This document shows, one piece after another, positions 11,222 to 24,200 of a stretch of 64,000 bases of DNA (the first letter of the stretch is position 1; each line of letters begins with the position of its first letter). The DNA lies in assembly GCA_004194705.1 (NCBI GenBank), contig SADC01000884.1, positions 1 through 64,000 of the forward strand. Reading direction: 5' to 3'. The notes below the pieces were generated by a model, which was not told the origin of the DNA, did not search any database, and saw nothing but the letters and a program-made list of their open reading frames with translations. The position numbers and the translations under genes were made by a program. The stretch comes from Ditylenchus dipsaci (Eukaryota > Nematoda > Chromadorea > Rhabditida > Anguinidae).

Positions 11222-14200
11222 TTACGTTATATGATTAAAAGACCTTCTCATCAGCTCTCTGCGGACAGGGAGAGTAAATTTGTTGACTAGACAAAAAATT
11301 GTTGATCCTGCAAATAGCACATTGTAGGACCAAACCAGTGAAAAATTAGAGATCCAATTAAGACTGCCGTAAGCACCAAGCAAATCGATCGAAGTTATAC
11401 CTGCAATTATTATAAAGTACAAAACAAAATTTGGGTTCCTTTTAGTTATATTATTAGTTTTAAAGGGGCATGCACGTGCGCCACACGTAGAAAAGGTGGG
11501 GACAAACACTACGTATCTATCTCGAAGTTTTGTACAAGCGTTGCCATTCCTATTTTTTCTGCCTAATTTTTAAAAACAGGATAAAGTAATCAATACAAGA
11601 TTTAATGCAAAACAAGTGAAAAATGGAACGATTCAAAAAAATTTGCTGGTCCCTTAATTTTCAAAATGCACGGACATGCCACTTTTATAGCGTTTTGCCC
11701 TTCTCTATCTCCATTTCTCCGTAGACTACTGTATTTCATCTAACAGAAGCCACTGATTATAAAAAACGCCTTTGTGCCATTGTGTTTTAGGCATTTTTCG
11801 AATAATGCGGTCAGACAAGTTACGACTTATTTTGTAGCCAGTGAAATGGGGCACAAATTGGGCGGTAATTTGTCTGATCTCCAAAGAGGTCAAAATACGA
11901 TACCAAAAACACGATAATTTCGGTAATTTCGATAATTCTGATTTTTTATTTTGGGTGCGACATAAGAGCACACAAACACTTTATTCATGTGAAAAAAATT
12001 ACCCAGCGTCCTTGCCATCACAGGAAGGGCTGAGCTCAACAACAAGACTGTGGCACAGTTGGCGATGATGCATGTCATTGAAGTTTTTCCCCTAAAAAAT
12101 TGTGTTTATGTTAGAATCAAATTTTACTACGATCATCTAACCTGCTAGGCATCATTCTATTTAGCAGTGGCATTGAATAAATACCTACGAGTGCGGCCAA
12201 CATTATATACCTGCAGAAATAGCCAAATAGTTAGCCCGAAAAGGTTGAAATGGTCACACTTACAAAATAATAGTGTTCTCCACTATTGCACCAACCACAC
12301 CAAAAGTGTGGCGGGAATGCACCTCCACATATTGCACATACACCGGCAATGCTCTGAAACCAAACAGCAACTGTAGAGTGTTTATCACCACCATGGATAC
12401 AGAGAGTGTCTAAAAATTTATGGTTATTACTAATCCACCCGTACACAATTACCGTCAGCAAAAGCAGAATCAGCATCACTAAAGGGTATTTCAGGGAGTT
12501 CAGCACTGGTAAACATCCATTTTTTGCAAGTGGTATTTGATCCTGATTTTTTCGAGCAGAAAACTCCCAAATTTAGCTTCCGCCGATGCTTCCACATCAA
12601 TTCTTGGCGATAAGAAAGTTTCTTGGAGGGACTGCCCGCATAGCCATTCAGGTGGTAATAGGGCCGTTTGGGAGTGGATGATGAAGCTAAATTCTGTCTG
12701 GCTTGCTGTCGCAGACAGGTCATTGCTTGCAGACGTTCAGCTGCAGCCAATGCTGAGAAACTGGACGATTTGTTCAAAGTATGAGTGGTGGGCGAGGTTG
12801 CTGCCGAAGTGGTGCCTGTTCCACCCTTTCTGGCGGTGATCATAGAGCTGGAAAACAGGTCGAACATCTTTGCAAACCCAACGGGAGTTGATATAAGCAA
12901 CAGGAAGACACCACACAAGGACACAAAAGAGTAGAGTAGTGGAGTAGAGAGTGAAGTCACATACAAAATGGACAGTGATAAGGAGTAGTTCTCAGCCAGG
13001 ACTAGCGAGTAGAATACATCGGTGATTGCAACAAGAAGCACAATCACCAGAAAGCATACAATAACTGTTTCGTAGACACGAGCAAGCAAGGATCTTGGTT
13101 GAAGCTGGCAAGTAAAACTGAAGCCTTGGATTCTATAAAGAAGTAGGCAAATGGCAAGAGCACGAACCTGTAAGAAAAAAATGGTTATTTAAAGCCATAT
13201 ACAGTCAAACCTCACTGACGAAGCCCCAAGATTTTCGCAAATTTTTGATAAAAGACGACTGGTAAAATCGGATACAGTTGAACTCTTTAACTCGACAACC
13301 AGAGGACCTGCCTCAAGGTGTCGTTTTATCAAGGGTGTCGAGTTGTAGAGGTGTTCGCAAGTTTCTACTACACAAGAATTAATATTTTGAAAATCAATTT
13401 TGATTCTGCAATTTTTTTCTAATTTTGTCATAATTTTATTTAATAAAAGTAACTTTAAAATTATAAAAATATATTCGGGCGGTTAGCAAAATCAAATCTA
13501 GTCTTTCCAAATCTCGTTTTGCCAAATAACAATTTTTTAAACATCGTTGTTGCCAATCTCTCTTACCCAGGGTTCTCATCTCAAAAATTCAATATAAAGT
13601 ATACTATGCCAAATAAAGTAAAATTTAGTCATTTTTTTGTCAAAAACTGCCATTTTTGATTTTATTGATTTTTGAGCACTAAAAGAAAAGATTTTGACGT
13701 AAAATCTCAAAATTTTGAAAGATTTAATGTGCCAAATAAAATACAAATCTTTAAATAAAGTACAGATAAGAACCCTGCTCATATCCCATAACTCCAAAAA
13801 TTATATTACATAGAAATATTGCTGAGCAGAAAGACATAGTTCCATAGGGAATGAATTAATGACCAATTCAGCCATTTAAAGTAGAAGTCGTCAGGGTAAA
13901 TGTGGAGAACTTCAGAGCGAGCACAGAGAATGGAAGCAGGGTGACAGCACCAATGCTCAAAATATCAATAATAAATTTTTACTGAAAATAGTGCTAATGA
14001 CAGCACCTGGTAGCCAAAGCGAAGCTGCACATCCATAATCTAAAGAGTAGAATGACACGGTTGCTACACTTCGACAGAAAAAAAAATTACGAAACGCGGT
14101 AGACAAAGAAATCTTCATCACCCGCATAAAGTTCATCATTGTCACATCTTGTCTTGAGAAATCGAATTATTGAAAAACTGATTAGGTAGAGAAATACAAA

Positions 14201-14336
14201 TAATAGAAGGCATATCTAAACATACACAAACTCGAAACTAAGATTAATTTTACAAAAATCTCACCAAGTGTTTACGAATAAAGCCATAAAATTCGACTTC
14301 TTGAAAATCTAGAACTTCTTGTGTCTCGTCATCCAT
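11222..14336 (-). CDS. LMBR1/LMBR1L-like multi-pass membrane protein
   Basis: This multi-exon gene encodes a limb region 1 / lipocalin-receptor type membrane protein. Exon 1 (14336-14265) gives MDDETQEVLDFQEVEFYGFI. The next exon reads CLLLFVFLYLISFSIIRFLK, then LSIGAVTLLPFSVL and FKWLNWSLIHSLWN (about 13970-13815), FVLLPFAYFFIESK (about 13168), and YSFVSLCGVFLLLISTPVGF (about 12940). Then come NSLKYPLVMLILLLL (about 12500), TLSVSMVVINTLQLLFGF (about 12400), YIMLAALVGIYSMPLL (about 12205), IIANCATVLLLSSALPVMAR (about 12070), and the last exon with SIDLLGAYGSLNWISNF, ending at 11222. Order and spacing match the family. The exon at about 12900-12560 holds a poorly conserved Ser-rich cytosolic loop. 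At least three one-base frame breaks (about 13900, 13110, 12500) are needed to join the conserved segments. The last intron contains a piece of a TTAAAGGGGCATG MITE (about 11460-11485). Family members sit in plasma or internal membranes; the molecular role is known only in part. Confidence 0.9.
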
Positions 14337-15192
14337 TCCATTGTCCAAAGCTTATGAGCAGAAGTAAGTGCTGTAATTGAATTAAAAATATTTATCCTTG
14401 GGTATCATCAAACATCAAGACAATTAACAACAAAGATAATAAAAATATATACAAAACAAACGTTTGGTTAAGTACTGCTATTATCGTAATTACTCATCGT
14501 ATGAGGACGAAAAAAAATTTAAATTTACATAAATATATATAAGAGGCTCAAATACCAGAACAGCTAATTGTAATGTCGGTTGATTACAGGCACGTCTGTA
14601 ATTTGCCTATAGTTTGTAAAAAGTCAAAATTTCGGCAATAAATTACGAGCTTTTCTAATGGTTATATATTTGCTAAATACATTAATTCTGATCGGTGACT
14701 AAAAATCAAAAATGATAAAAATTACCACTTTATTAAAAAATACTATTTTCGGAAGGTTTTGTTGTAAAACTTTTTTTCTGTGCAAATACTTCACTTTTTG
14801 TATTAAATATTTAGATAAATCTATACAAATGGCATACAATGTAGTATCCGTGAAAAAAACAGAAGTTAACATGGGAAAGGCTGTTTGTACCAAACTGTGT
14901 GTTTTGTGCAGAATTTCACGCTGAACACAATGACTGATTTTTTTTGAAAAGACATTAAATGGGCATGCTGTCCGCCGATGGGAGTATTTTGAAAGACAGG
15001 TACCAGGCAGTGTTTTCAATAGTCAGAGCTAGAATCAGAACGGTTCAAAGGCAGAATTCAAAGCAATAACAGAAATCAGAAATAACAGTCAGAAATTTAA
15101 ATTTCAGAATTAGAAGCGGAATGACAATCAAACGTTTTCAGAATCATAGTCAAAATCAGAATATTATTGATTTTGACTTTCAAATTTTCTGA
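14337..15192. other. Upstream region of the LMBR1 gene with a MITE end
   Basis: No gene is seen. At 14955-14995 lies a TTAAATGGGCATGCTG...gccgatgggagtattttgaaa segment. It is homologous to 62283-62317 and so represents a copy of the same TTAA-type repeat without the Helitron that follows at 62318. Confidence 0.5.
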
Positions 15193-15200
15193 CTCTGATT

Positions 15201-15693
15201 CAGTGTTTTTAAAAATGACAATGACATTCGCGATGACCTGACTTTCTAGGTGACTTTTAAAATGACTTGACACTGACAATGACAATGACTTTTTTAGCAG
15301 AATGACAATGACCTGACATGTCATTGTCATTTTGCAAAAAAGTCATTGTCATTCTGCGAAAAAGTCATTGTCATTCTGACAAGAGAAGTCGTCGATTGAG
15401 AGAAGTCGTCGATTCTGATTGTGACATCGCTGGAGAAACCTGAAGGAAATAAATTGCTTGTGATAGATGGCTCTGGCTTCGACGGAATCACGATGAGAAG
15501 TCAAAATGACTTTTTTGTCAGAATGACAATGACTTTTTAGCAGAATGACAATGACACTTTTAGCAGAATGACAATGACCTGACATGTCATTGTAATTGTC
15601 ATTCTGCTAAAAGTCATTGTCATTGTCAGTGTCATTGTCAGGTCATAATGTCATGTCATTGTGGCGATGTCAGTGTCATTTTTGGAAACACTG
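15201..15693. mobile_element. hAT-like MITE with TGACAATGA repeats, 8-bp TSD
   Basis: The element starts CAGTGTTTTTAAAAATGACA and ends with a matching inverted ...TTTTTGGAAACACTG. It is flanked by an exact 8-bp duplication, ctctgatt, at 15193-15200 and 15694-15701. CAGTG-type termini plus 8-bp duplications are characteristic of hAT elements. The interior is built from tgacaatgac and cattgtcatt direct and inverted repeats around a short unique core (about 15380-15500). It carries no transposase. Confidence 0.88.
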
Positions 15694-15728
15694 CTCTGAT
15701 TCCTGATTCTGACTTTAAAGCATGGTTC

Positions 15729-16540
15729 GCAAAAACAGCAAATTTGCTGGAATGCAGCAAAAATAATTGGCGTTGTGTGTTTATTGTAAACAGCAAAATT
15801 GCAGCAAAAATTTTGCTGCATTTTTTATTTTTAAGTTTGGTACGAAAATAATGCTCATTCTCATGTCTATTCAACAAGAGGGACTGCTGGGTACCCAAAC
15901 CTGGGATCCCCACCTGGGTATACCTCCCGTGTACAAGATGGTCTGAAAAATTCAAAAAATCCTAAAAAAGTTTAAGTTTGAATTTTATTTGTCTGCAACT
16001 CATTCATACTGTTTCAAATGGATATATATATATATTTGTGTTTCGTATTGAAGAGCTCACAGATAGCTTAAACGCTGTCACAGATTTTTGGGTGAATCGA
16101 TGGGGCAAGAAGCCACCTACGAGAAATTTTCAATATTTTCCGAATCTTTTTGGACTACTGTGTACTACTTTCTGCGTAGCTCCATCCTGTGTACTCCCCG
16201 ACCTGGGTACCACCAGTTGAGTACTGGATTTGAACCTGTGACCTAGCCGATGCTTATATGAAAATCCTCCCTCCACTTTAAGAGTGACTTCTACGGGCTG
16301 CATGAAGCCTAGGTATTGCTCTTATACTGGTTGTTCATACATTTTTTTGACTCCAGACAGAAAAAAAAACCCAAAAAATATAGTTGAAAAAATGCAAAAC
16401 GCGTAATATGTAGGAGACGAAGAAATGCAGCAAAATTTTTGCTGCAATTTTGCTGTTTTCAATAAACACACAACGCCAATTATTTTTGCTGCATTTCAGC
16501 AAATTTGCTGCTTTTTAGCAAATTTGCTGATTCAAAAACG
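15729..16540. mobile_element. Foldback element with AGCAAATTTGCTG arms
   Basis: The left arm (about 15729-15832) and right arm (about 16424-16535) are inverted copies containing aacagcaaatttgctg and the shared ataattggcgttgtgtgttta segment. The middle (15860-16410) is non-palindromic. It includes cctgggatccccacctggg and a minus-oriented tRNA-like ggatttgaacctgtgacctag near 16215. Exact termini and target duplication were not resolved. Confidence 0.7.
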
Positions 16541-17153
16541 CGATTGAAATAATCTGTCTGGATCCTTGCCCTGGTGGAGCTTTACTGAACAAAAACTTTG
16601 ATCGAATATCTTAGAGGATTAGCTCACAACTTTATTATGGATCCGTGATGTGTTAAAAATTGGTTTTTTGGGGTTTGGTTGCTTGGGGTTGAGATGCGCG
16701 CACTCACTTACCTTAGACATGATTCCGAGCAAGACTTTTGATCAAAAAAAGCATTGAGAGATTATTTTTGCCCAGCTCCAGTGACCAAAATATGATAAAA
16801 CAGGTAAAAAGATGAAAGAATTGATGAAAGAAGTTTAAATAGGCGGTTGGCAGAGTAAGCTTACCAACTTCAAATAGCTTTATCTCCAAAAAAAGTCCGA
16901 AAAAAAATTCTGGCCGGTACAAGTGTAGCAGTTTTTCCTCAGCTTACTCATGATGCCTTTGGTTTTTAGATTCGTTGTCGATTTTTTAATTAACCTAGTG
17001 GTTTTATAAAAACTTTCATTTTTGGTTAATTATGCCATGTTTATTTATTTATTTACGCGAAAGTAAGTTACGGTATTTTCTCTATTAGGGAACCCCTCTC
17101 TAATAATGAACCCTCCCCCCTCGATTTTTTGACTAGGATTTCAGAGTTAGGGC
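16541..17153. other. Intergenic, fragment of the TGCGCGCACTCACTTACC repeat family
   Basis: At about 16680-16750 there is a copy of the gagatgcgcgcactcacttaccttagacatgattccga motif. It belongs to the foldback at 27 kb and is repeated at 38.1 and 47.6 kb. At 17071-17120 an acggtattttctctattaggg motif belongs to a widespread dispersed repeat. No gene is seen. Confidence 0.5.
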
Positions 17154-17161
17154 CATTTTTG

Positions 17162-19020
17162 GGCTGTACAAAATTTGGTAACAAAACGTTTTGGTAACAG
17201 CGAAATTTGGTAACAAATTTTTTGATAACGGCGAATTTCGGTAACAAATTTTTTGGTAACAGCGGAATTTAGTAACAAACATTCTGGTAACAGTTACGGA
17301 ATGCAGCTTCTAATTGTTCTTGCTCTCTTTTTATTCGCGTCTTATTCCACTTTTGCATAAATTGCACAAAACACACCGAAAATTGAATTCTAGGCCTTGT
17401 TTTGTTAGAAACCGAGTCGAAAAGTCCGTACAGAAGTTCAATGATTAAGAAATTTTTTTTAATTTCCGGGCACCACCTCTTATTAGTATATGGAACTCTA
17501 CGCCACGTAAACACTCAAAACTATAATGAAAATAAGGTATGCACGTAGATAGATTCGAACCAGCAACCTCGGCGGTGGCTATCCAAGTGGCCGTCCACTT
17601 GAATTTTTTTTACTTTTTCGGGTTCCAAATTAATTTTTCTACACTAATCCGAGCATGCCAAAGATGGTTTGACAGCGGTAAAATCGCGTTTTATCGAGAA
17701 ATTTCTGAGTTATTGTGAAATCATTATTTATCAAAATCAAGAATTTACGATAACTGAAAATTTCTCGATAAAACGTGATTTTAACCGTTAGCACGCATTT
17801 GAGCCCTTTGGATTTGAGTCCCCGTATTTGAGCCCCTGCATTTGAGCTCCCGCATTTGAGCCCCGCATTTGAGCCTCATAGCAAAAGCCGACATTTGAAT
17901 CAGGACACGGACATTTCACCGCCGGGTCATTTCACGGCCTGTATCATTTACCGCCGGGTCATTTCACCGCCTGTATCTGTTCATTTTTTTAAGTCCGATT
18001 TTGTATTTATTCATTTTTCTCTGTTTTTTTTAAATCGATATTTACTTCAAATATAAAAATTTAGCAATCTGATGGATGCTAATGTAGAGCTCGTATATAA
18101 AGAGTTAGCCCTTATCCCGGACCATGTACCCCCAAGGGTCAGCCCTTATCCCGGACCATGTACCCACAAAGGGCTTCCTATTGAGTTAGGTTGCCTGCCG
18201 AAGGCAGGCAGGTAGAAGGAGAAGAATCTGAAGAGAATGAAAATGACAATTATTGAATTCGTTGTTTGTTCTAGTGTTTGATTTAAACTGTTGAATGTTA
18301 TCAATAAATTGCTTGCATATGTACCACTAGATTGGTTCTGTCATTATGTTAAAATCAGATGCTGAAAAAAGCGTGAAACTATGGGAACTTTTAATTACCT
18401 CGATCAGAACCTGAAGGCGAGCGACTAATAAGCCCACCCAAAAAATTAAATGAAGCTCAAATGCGGGGCTCAAATGCGGGGGCTCAAATACGGGGGGCTC
18501 AAATGCGGGGGCTCAAATCAAAAGGGCTCAAATACGTAGTAACCGATTTTAACACTGTCAAATCATCTTCAGCATGCTCGAATTAGTTCAGAAAAATTAT
18601 CTTAGAATCCAAAAACGTGAGAAATTTTTTTGATCCAAGTGGACAACCACTTGGATATCCACCGCCGAGGTTGCCTGTTCGAATCCACCTGCGTGCACAC
18701 TTTATTTTTACCGTAATTTCAGATATAAAATAACTATCGTTTGACCTTTCAGGTCATTTGGGTGAATACGTGGACCACTTAGCAAATCGACCACTTAGCA
18801 AAACACCGCTTCAATTTAGAGCTCTTCAAAATTCACCGTTACCAAAAACTTTCTTATTAACCCTTTACAAATTTGTTACCAAATTTCGCTGTTACCAAAA
18901 TGTTTGTTACCAAATTTCGCTGTTACCAATTTCGCTGTTACCAAAAATTTTGTTACCAAATTTTGCTGTTACCAAATTTCGCTGTTACCAAAATGTTTTG
19001 TTACCAAATTTCGTACAGCC
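17162..19020. mobile_element. 1.86-kb foldback element, GGCTGTAC termini, 8-bp TSD
   Basis: The element begins ggctgtacaaaatttggtaac and ends with the inverse, ...ccaaatttcgtacagcc. It is bounded by the exact duplication catttttg at 17154-17161 and 19021-19028. Each arm is made of short direct repeats of ttggtaacagcgaaattt. Inside are inverted copies of a tRNA-like module (17540-17595 and 18640-18705), a second inverted block (about 17665-17790 and 18540-18600), and gcatttgagcccc repeats (17795-17880 and 18445-18545). The unique centre, about 17890-18440, shows no transposase. The long arms of direct repeats resemble Foldback/Galileo-type elements. Confidence 0.85.
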
Positions 19021-19136
19021 CATTTTTGATTTACAATTTCAACATTTTTGAAGGGTTGAAAAATAATGAACCGGGGTGCGTTAATAGAGAAAAGACGGTA
19101 AGCACACAGCAATGACAAATTACAATTACGCAACTA

Positions 19137-20925
19137 TTACAAATCTACAAGTTTCATAAGATCTATTTTCTCTAAATTCATTTTAAATAATTGGATAGTT
19201 CCGGAAGAAATCACAGCAATAGGCAATTTATAGTAAAGCTTAGAGACTCTAATACAGAAATAGTTGTATCTTACATTAGTTTTGCACAATGGAATAGATA
19301 ATTTAGATTCTAATCCTCTAGTTTTAGAAGCTTTAAGATTGGCATATGACTCAAATTAACAATGGCAAGTTTAAGAACAATTTTGTGATAAAAAACTAAG
19401 TCAAGCATGATCCGTTTATATTGAAGAGATTCTAAGCCCAATATTTTTTAGCAATTTTTCATAAGATGGTTTTTCGGGGTAGTTTGTTCTTAAAGATCGG
19501 TAATATATTATATTAACTGCCATCGATTGAACTTTTTCTAATTTTTTAATTTCTTAGCATAACTGGGATTAAAGATAATAGAGTTAAATTCAAGTATTGG
19601 TCGAATGTAGGCCGTATACATTTGGCTGAGGGATTTCGAATTATTTGATCGGATAGCCTTAAAGGAGCATGCCCGTGCGTTTTAAAAAATTAAAGGAGGG
19701 GGAAACTTTATATACGCATTGTCCCCCAATTTTAATTTACATACTCATTTGCAACCTTACACTCAAAATGTAGCCCTGCTTCTTGCCGTCATTTTCAGCA
19801 TACGGTTGTATAAAATAATGTTAATTGAAATCGCAAAAAATCTCAGTCCCTAGTACGCATCAATTTGGCTGGTTTCCTTAAACTTTGGTAGTCATTGCCG
19901 AAAATCGCAAAATTGAGGCAGTTGATGACAACAAATCAGTGCTGGAAATGGTTGCAATCGATTGCTCGGTGATTTTTGGACTTAATAGTCAAAAAACTTA
20001 CTAAACTTACCCAGAGGGACTTGAACTTTCGACAAAAGGCGATGCGTATATAAAGTTCCCCCCCCCTTTAAGGCGTTTCAAAAAGTAAAGGCGGGGACGA
20101 ACAATTTTTTTTGAACCGTCCCATTTTTAACTCGTTTCGCGTTCGATCTGATATTGGTGACCTTATTCTACTTTAAAAAGTTAGGCAGAAAACTTAGAAA
20201 TTCTAGATGAAAGCCCATGAAAAGATTTTATGAAAAAGAAAAAAACTAGTGGTCCCCGCCTTTTCTCCGTGTAACGCACGGGCATGCCCCTCCAAATAAA
20301 GAAAATAATTTTAATGACGCAATTTTTCGAGTGTAATCGATGTGCACTTTCCATTTAAGGTCAGGAGTGATTTGTACACCCAGGTCTTTAATAGAATCTT
20401 CAACTGCCAGTATGCTGAAATCATTCACTAGATAGTTAAAGTGGGGATTATTTCGACCAAGGTATAAAACTAAGCATTTCTCCGTAACAATTTTTAATTC
20501 ATTTTTAGTGCAATAAGCTGGAAAAGAATTGATAAAACTTTGAAGTTTGTTGAAGATGAAGGATCAGAATGAATTACGTGAGCCTTTAGATCATCAGCAA
20601 AGAACTTGAGAGTAAAATCAGATGAAAGGCATTCAGACGTTATGTCAGATATGTAAAAGAGAAACAATAGCGGTCCTAAAACTGAACCTTGGAGTACCAT
20701 ACTTGAAATAGGTTTGGCGCTGGAGAAAGAGTCACCTACTCTGACTGTAAAAGATCGCTCAGTTTTGAAGCTTTTTATCCATTCTAGTAGTGCTCCTCTC
20801 ACATCAATATTATAAAGTTTTTGAAGTAATATAGTGCGGGAAATAGAGTCAAAGGCTTTAATAATATCGAAATATACTACACCCGAAGGGGGCGCAGAGG
20901 GATCGAGAGTTAGAAATTCGCGCAC
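19137..20925 (-). mobile_element. Non-LTR retrotransposon (CR1/Jockey-type) ORF2 fragment
   Basis: The minus strand encodes a reverse transcriptase fragment. In order it shows VVYFDIIKAFDSI (first catalytic Asp), a QGSVLGPLLF block, the FADD catalytic box at about 20600, NDFSILAVEDSIKDLGVQI, then YTAYIRPILEFNSIIFNPSY, and a C-terminus of the type SKLSIPLCKTNVRYNYFCIR ending at a TAA at 19137-19139. This order is typical of CR1/Jockey-like ORF2 proteins. The 5' part (endonuclease and the start of the RT) is missing, and the coding region has a few frame breaks. It is interrupted by the MITE at 19663-20291. Confidence 0.88.
19663..20291. mobile_element. TTAA-type (piggyBac-like) MITE nested in the LINE
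   Basis: The termini are inverted copies of AGGRGCATGCCCGTGCG, preceded by TTAA on the left (19659-19662) and by ccaa, a decayed TTAA, on the right. Removing the element and one target copy rejoins the LINE reading frame exactly: ...IASLKLFSLF continues as KAIRSNNSKS. The interior has cccccccc tracts and a second inverted pair (about 19705 and 20080), but no transposase. Confidence 0.85.
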
Positions 20926-21295
20926 GTGGGGGTGGTTATTACCGAGTAGCGTCAAAGATTTGCCTTGGTCCCTAAGCTGATGTTTGACTGAGGGGTGTGT
21001 TCCGAAATTTACTGTAGGGTGTGCCTCAAAGTTGACAGAGGGTGTGCTACGTAATCGACTAAAGGGTGTTTTCCGAAACTTGGCCAAGATACATCTCTGC
21101 ACTTTATTTTCGATTATTTTTATACAATTGACACAGCATTTCCCTACATTATAATCATAAATTTGAAGAATTTCTTTTGAGCACATCTGCATCACCTTGG
21201 AGAATCGGGAGAGAGAAACTTCGTTACAAAGGCTTCCAGACTGCCACTCACGAAGTTGGTCTTACCTCTTAAAATCAACAGTAAATTATAGTCAA

Positions 21296-24200
21296 TTACA
21301 CGAAAACAAACTTCATAGAAGAGAGACCCTTAACGACTTCATCAACCTTGTCTATAGATTTCTTTGTTTTATCAATGTTTTCCTTCATCTCACGATGAAT
21401 TCCAGCCACAGTTGCTTTCAGACCATCCTTAAACAATAGGAATATTTAAGTTTTCACAAATGCCGTATCTCCTTTGAGTTCTACCCAAAAACGGCGAAAT
21501 ATTCTTTATCACACAAAGGGCAAAAAAGGAAATACGGTACTAACCATCGATACTTACATAGACCTTATCTAGCTCGTTTACGACTTGCACTTCACATTGA
21601 TGCGTGTGCATGTGCTCTACCTTAATCACAGAGTTTATAATCAACAAGAAATACTTCTACACTGTTCTCTACGACATTTTTGTCAAATTTTATACCTGCT
21701 GCAGGCGCTGTTCCAAGTGTGAACGAAATTGATCTTTAAGCCGCTCTTCCTTGGCTCCAGAGTTCCACCTTAAAAATTGTTTATCTATAGTTGGACACAA
21801 CAAGAGCACATCACTGATAATTCAAAACTTGAAATACCTATAACGCTCGAACGCATACATAGTTCCTACCACAGCTCCACCCCCAGCAAGCCAACGCCAG
21901 TCAACATTTTTGTAAACCTAAAATATTATCACGTCTGCAAATGTAAGGTACCTTTTAACTTACAATAAGTCCGGCGAGAGCTATCCCCATGGACCCGTTT
22001 GCTAAGTATGTAAGCGATTGCACAAATACTTTGCTAATAAATGTGTCGACATCGTTTTTTTCAGCTTGTAAGTGATCACCCCCATTCTCTATTGTTAAAA
22101 AAAAACATTATTTTATGATTGTTATAGGTATTATGACATACGACAATGTTTTGTCCGATAGCTGTAATTGGCTGACCACGAGTAATAGAGAGCACACGAC
22201 GAGCAATGGACTCGATACCTACAAAACCACATGAAAATATACAAGACGTGATATTCGGATGCCAACTCACCCAGACTGAATCGAAACTCAAGATCTTCAT
22301 GAAAATCCCGCACCATGCTAAATTCATTCTTGAAACTGTTAGGTGTTTTTAAAAATCAGTGATAGATTACCTAGGACAGTCGACCAAAATAGTAAATGAA
22401 ACGGCTTGTTGTAACGCCAAAACTTGTCAAGCTCTGAAATTGACGATCTAATTATTTAATTATCATCCGCGGGTGAGATAAATTGTGATTGGGATTTCAA
22501 AAGGCTTCTTATAACACCTGTCTGCTAGCTGTAAAATTATAATTCACCTGATGCATACTGCTCCCCAAGGATTTCTTTCACATTGTCTAAACGAATAGAG
22601 TAGATTACGAACATTACAAGAAAATGTATTAAGTATTGATGTCAATAAAACACGAATGGTACAGTCAAGTACTTACTGAACATAGCGGTTTCAAGCCCCC
22701 ATATTCTAGCCATTAGCCCCCCGGTGCACAAATTCTCAAGATCAGCTAAAAGTTGAAACATCTTAGCTCAATAATATTTAAAAATAATAAGAAAACTTAC
22801 ACGTGAAAGTTTGTCCTGCATACTGCGCCAGCTCCTAGAATACACAATCACTTGTACAGGTGACATTTGATTAAAAGCCATAAGACCAAATTGGACTCTG
22901 ATTTTTTTCTCCTTTTTTAAACTCCGCCTCCCAATACCGCTTTTCAAATATACATGTGCTTTTAAGGAATCCATTACGGAACTGGCGAAAATTTGTTTGA
23001 AAAAAGATTTTCTTAGGAAGTAAAGTGAGTTTGTGCCTCGGCAGAATCATAAGCAGACTGAAATCTTTTTGTATTACCGTCTTGTAATTATCAATATCGG
23101 CAGGATCGTCACTGAAAGGGCACTTGAACCGATCAAAGATTGACTCCAATCTCGAAATTTCTTCATGGAAGTCAGCCGAAACCTTCAGGTGCACTTCAGC
23201 TCTTACACGTTTTTGTTCAGCACAGTAACGTTGCTCAAAAATACGAAATTTGTCACGACAGCTCAAAAACTCCTGATTTTTTAACTCAAGGTTCAAAGCT
23301 AGGCGTTGCCTAAAAAACAAGGTGAAAAAGTATAAGACAAGACAATCTACTTCTCTCTCATAGCGCCATTATGAACAGAATCGAGATTGTGTTTCATATT
23401 TTCGACAATTTCACGAGCACGACGAGTATGAGCCTGATAAAATAAATTTATTAGTCCGGGTGAACGTAAAAAAATCACTTCAAATTTAGTTCTGATTGCC
23501 GACTTGGAGATGCACTTCTGAAAATAAAAGCTCAAAAAGCTGCACTTTTATAACTGTCCACTGAACCATCTCCGATCATAGTCAGTATCATACCTCAAAG
23601 TTATTCTCAAAACGAATGAAATCCATCTGCCTTAATTGAAATCCATCTGCTTGACTAGACTTTCCATTGAGATCTCCTTTAGATCGAAGACGTGCTTCTA
23701 ACATTTCATACCCAGATACAAAGAAAAACGGTCTTTAGCTTCTTCGGGAGTGCAGAGCTTCAATTCTTGAGCCTACCAAAGATATCAATTTCTTATTCAA
23801 ATACCAAAACTAAATTCTTACCAGGAACTTTGTGAACTGTGTTTGGTGCTGGTCTCGAAGCTTAACAAGAGCAATATTAAAAAGGGTCTAGTTATATTGT
23901 TGATTCACCTTTTCACGACGCTTCTCATTCTCTCGATTGCTGATCTCCCTAAATTTTATAATCAGAAAGAAACAATTCGAAAGGGAAAATATTTTTCGTT
24001 ACCATCTATTATTTAAGATGAAGACATTCGGGCGAGAGAGCTTCTGATTAACACGATGAAAGAAACTTTTCTCCTGAACATTAATATCAATACGGTTAGT
24101 TAACCAAGTGATTGCAAACCGCGTTTGAGAGCGTAGATTCAGCCTAAAACACAACTGACATCAGGAAATTTAAGCATAAGGGTCTTTTTTTTAATAATAT

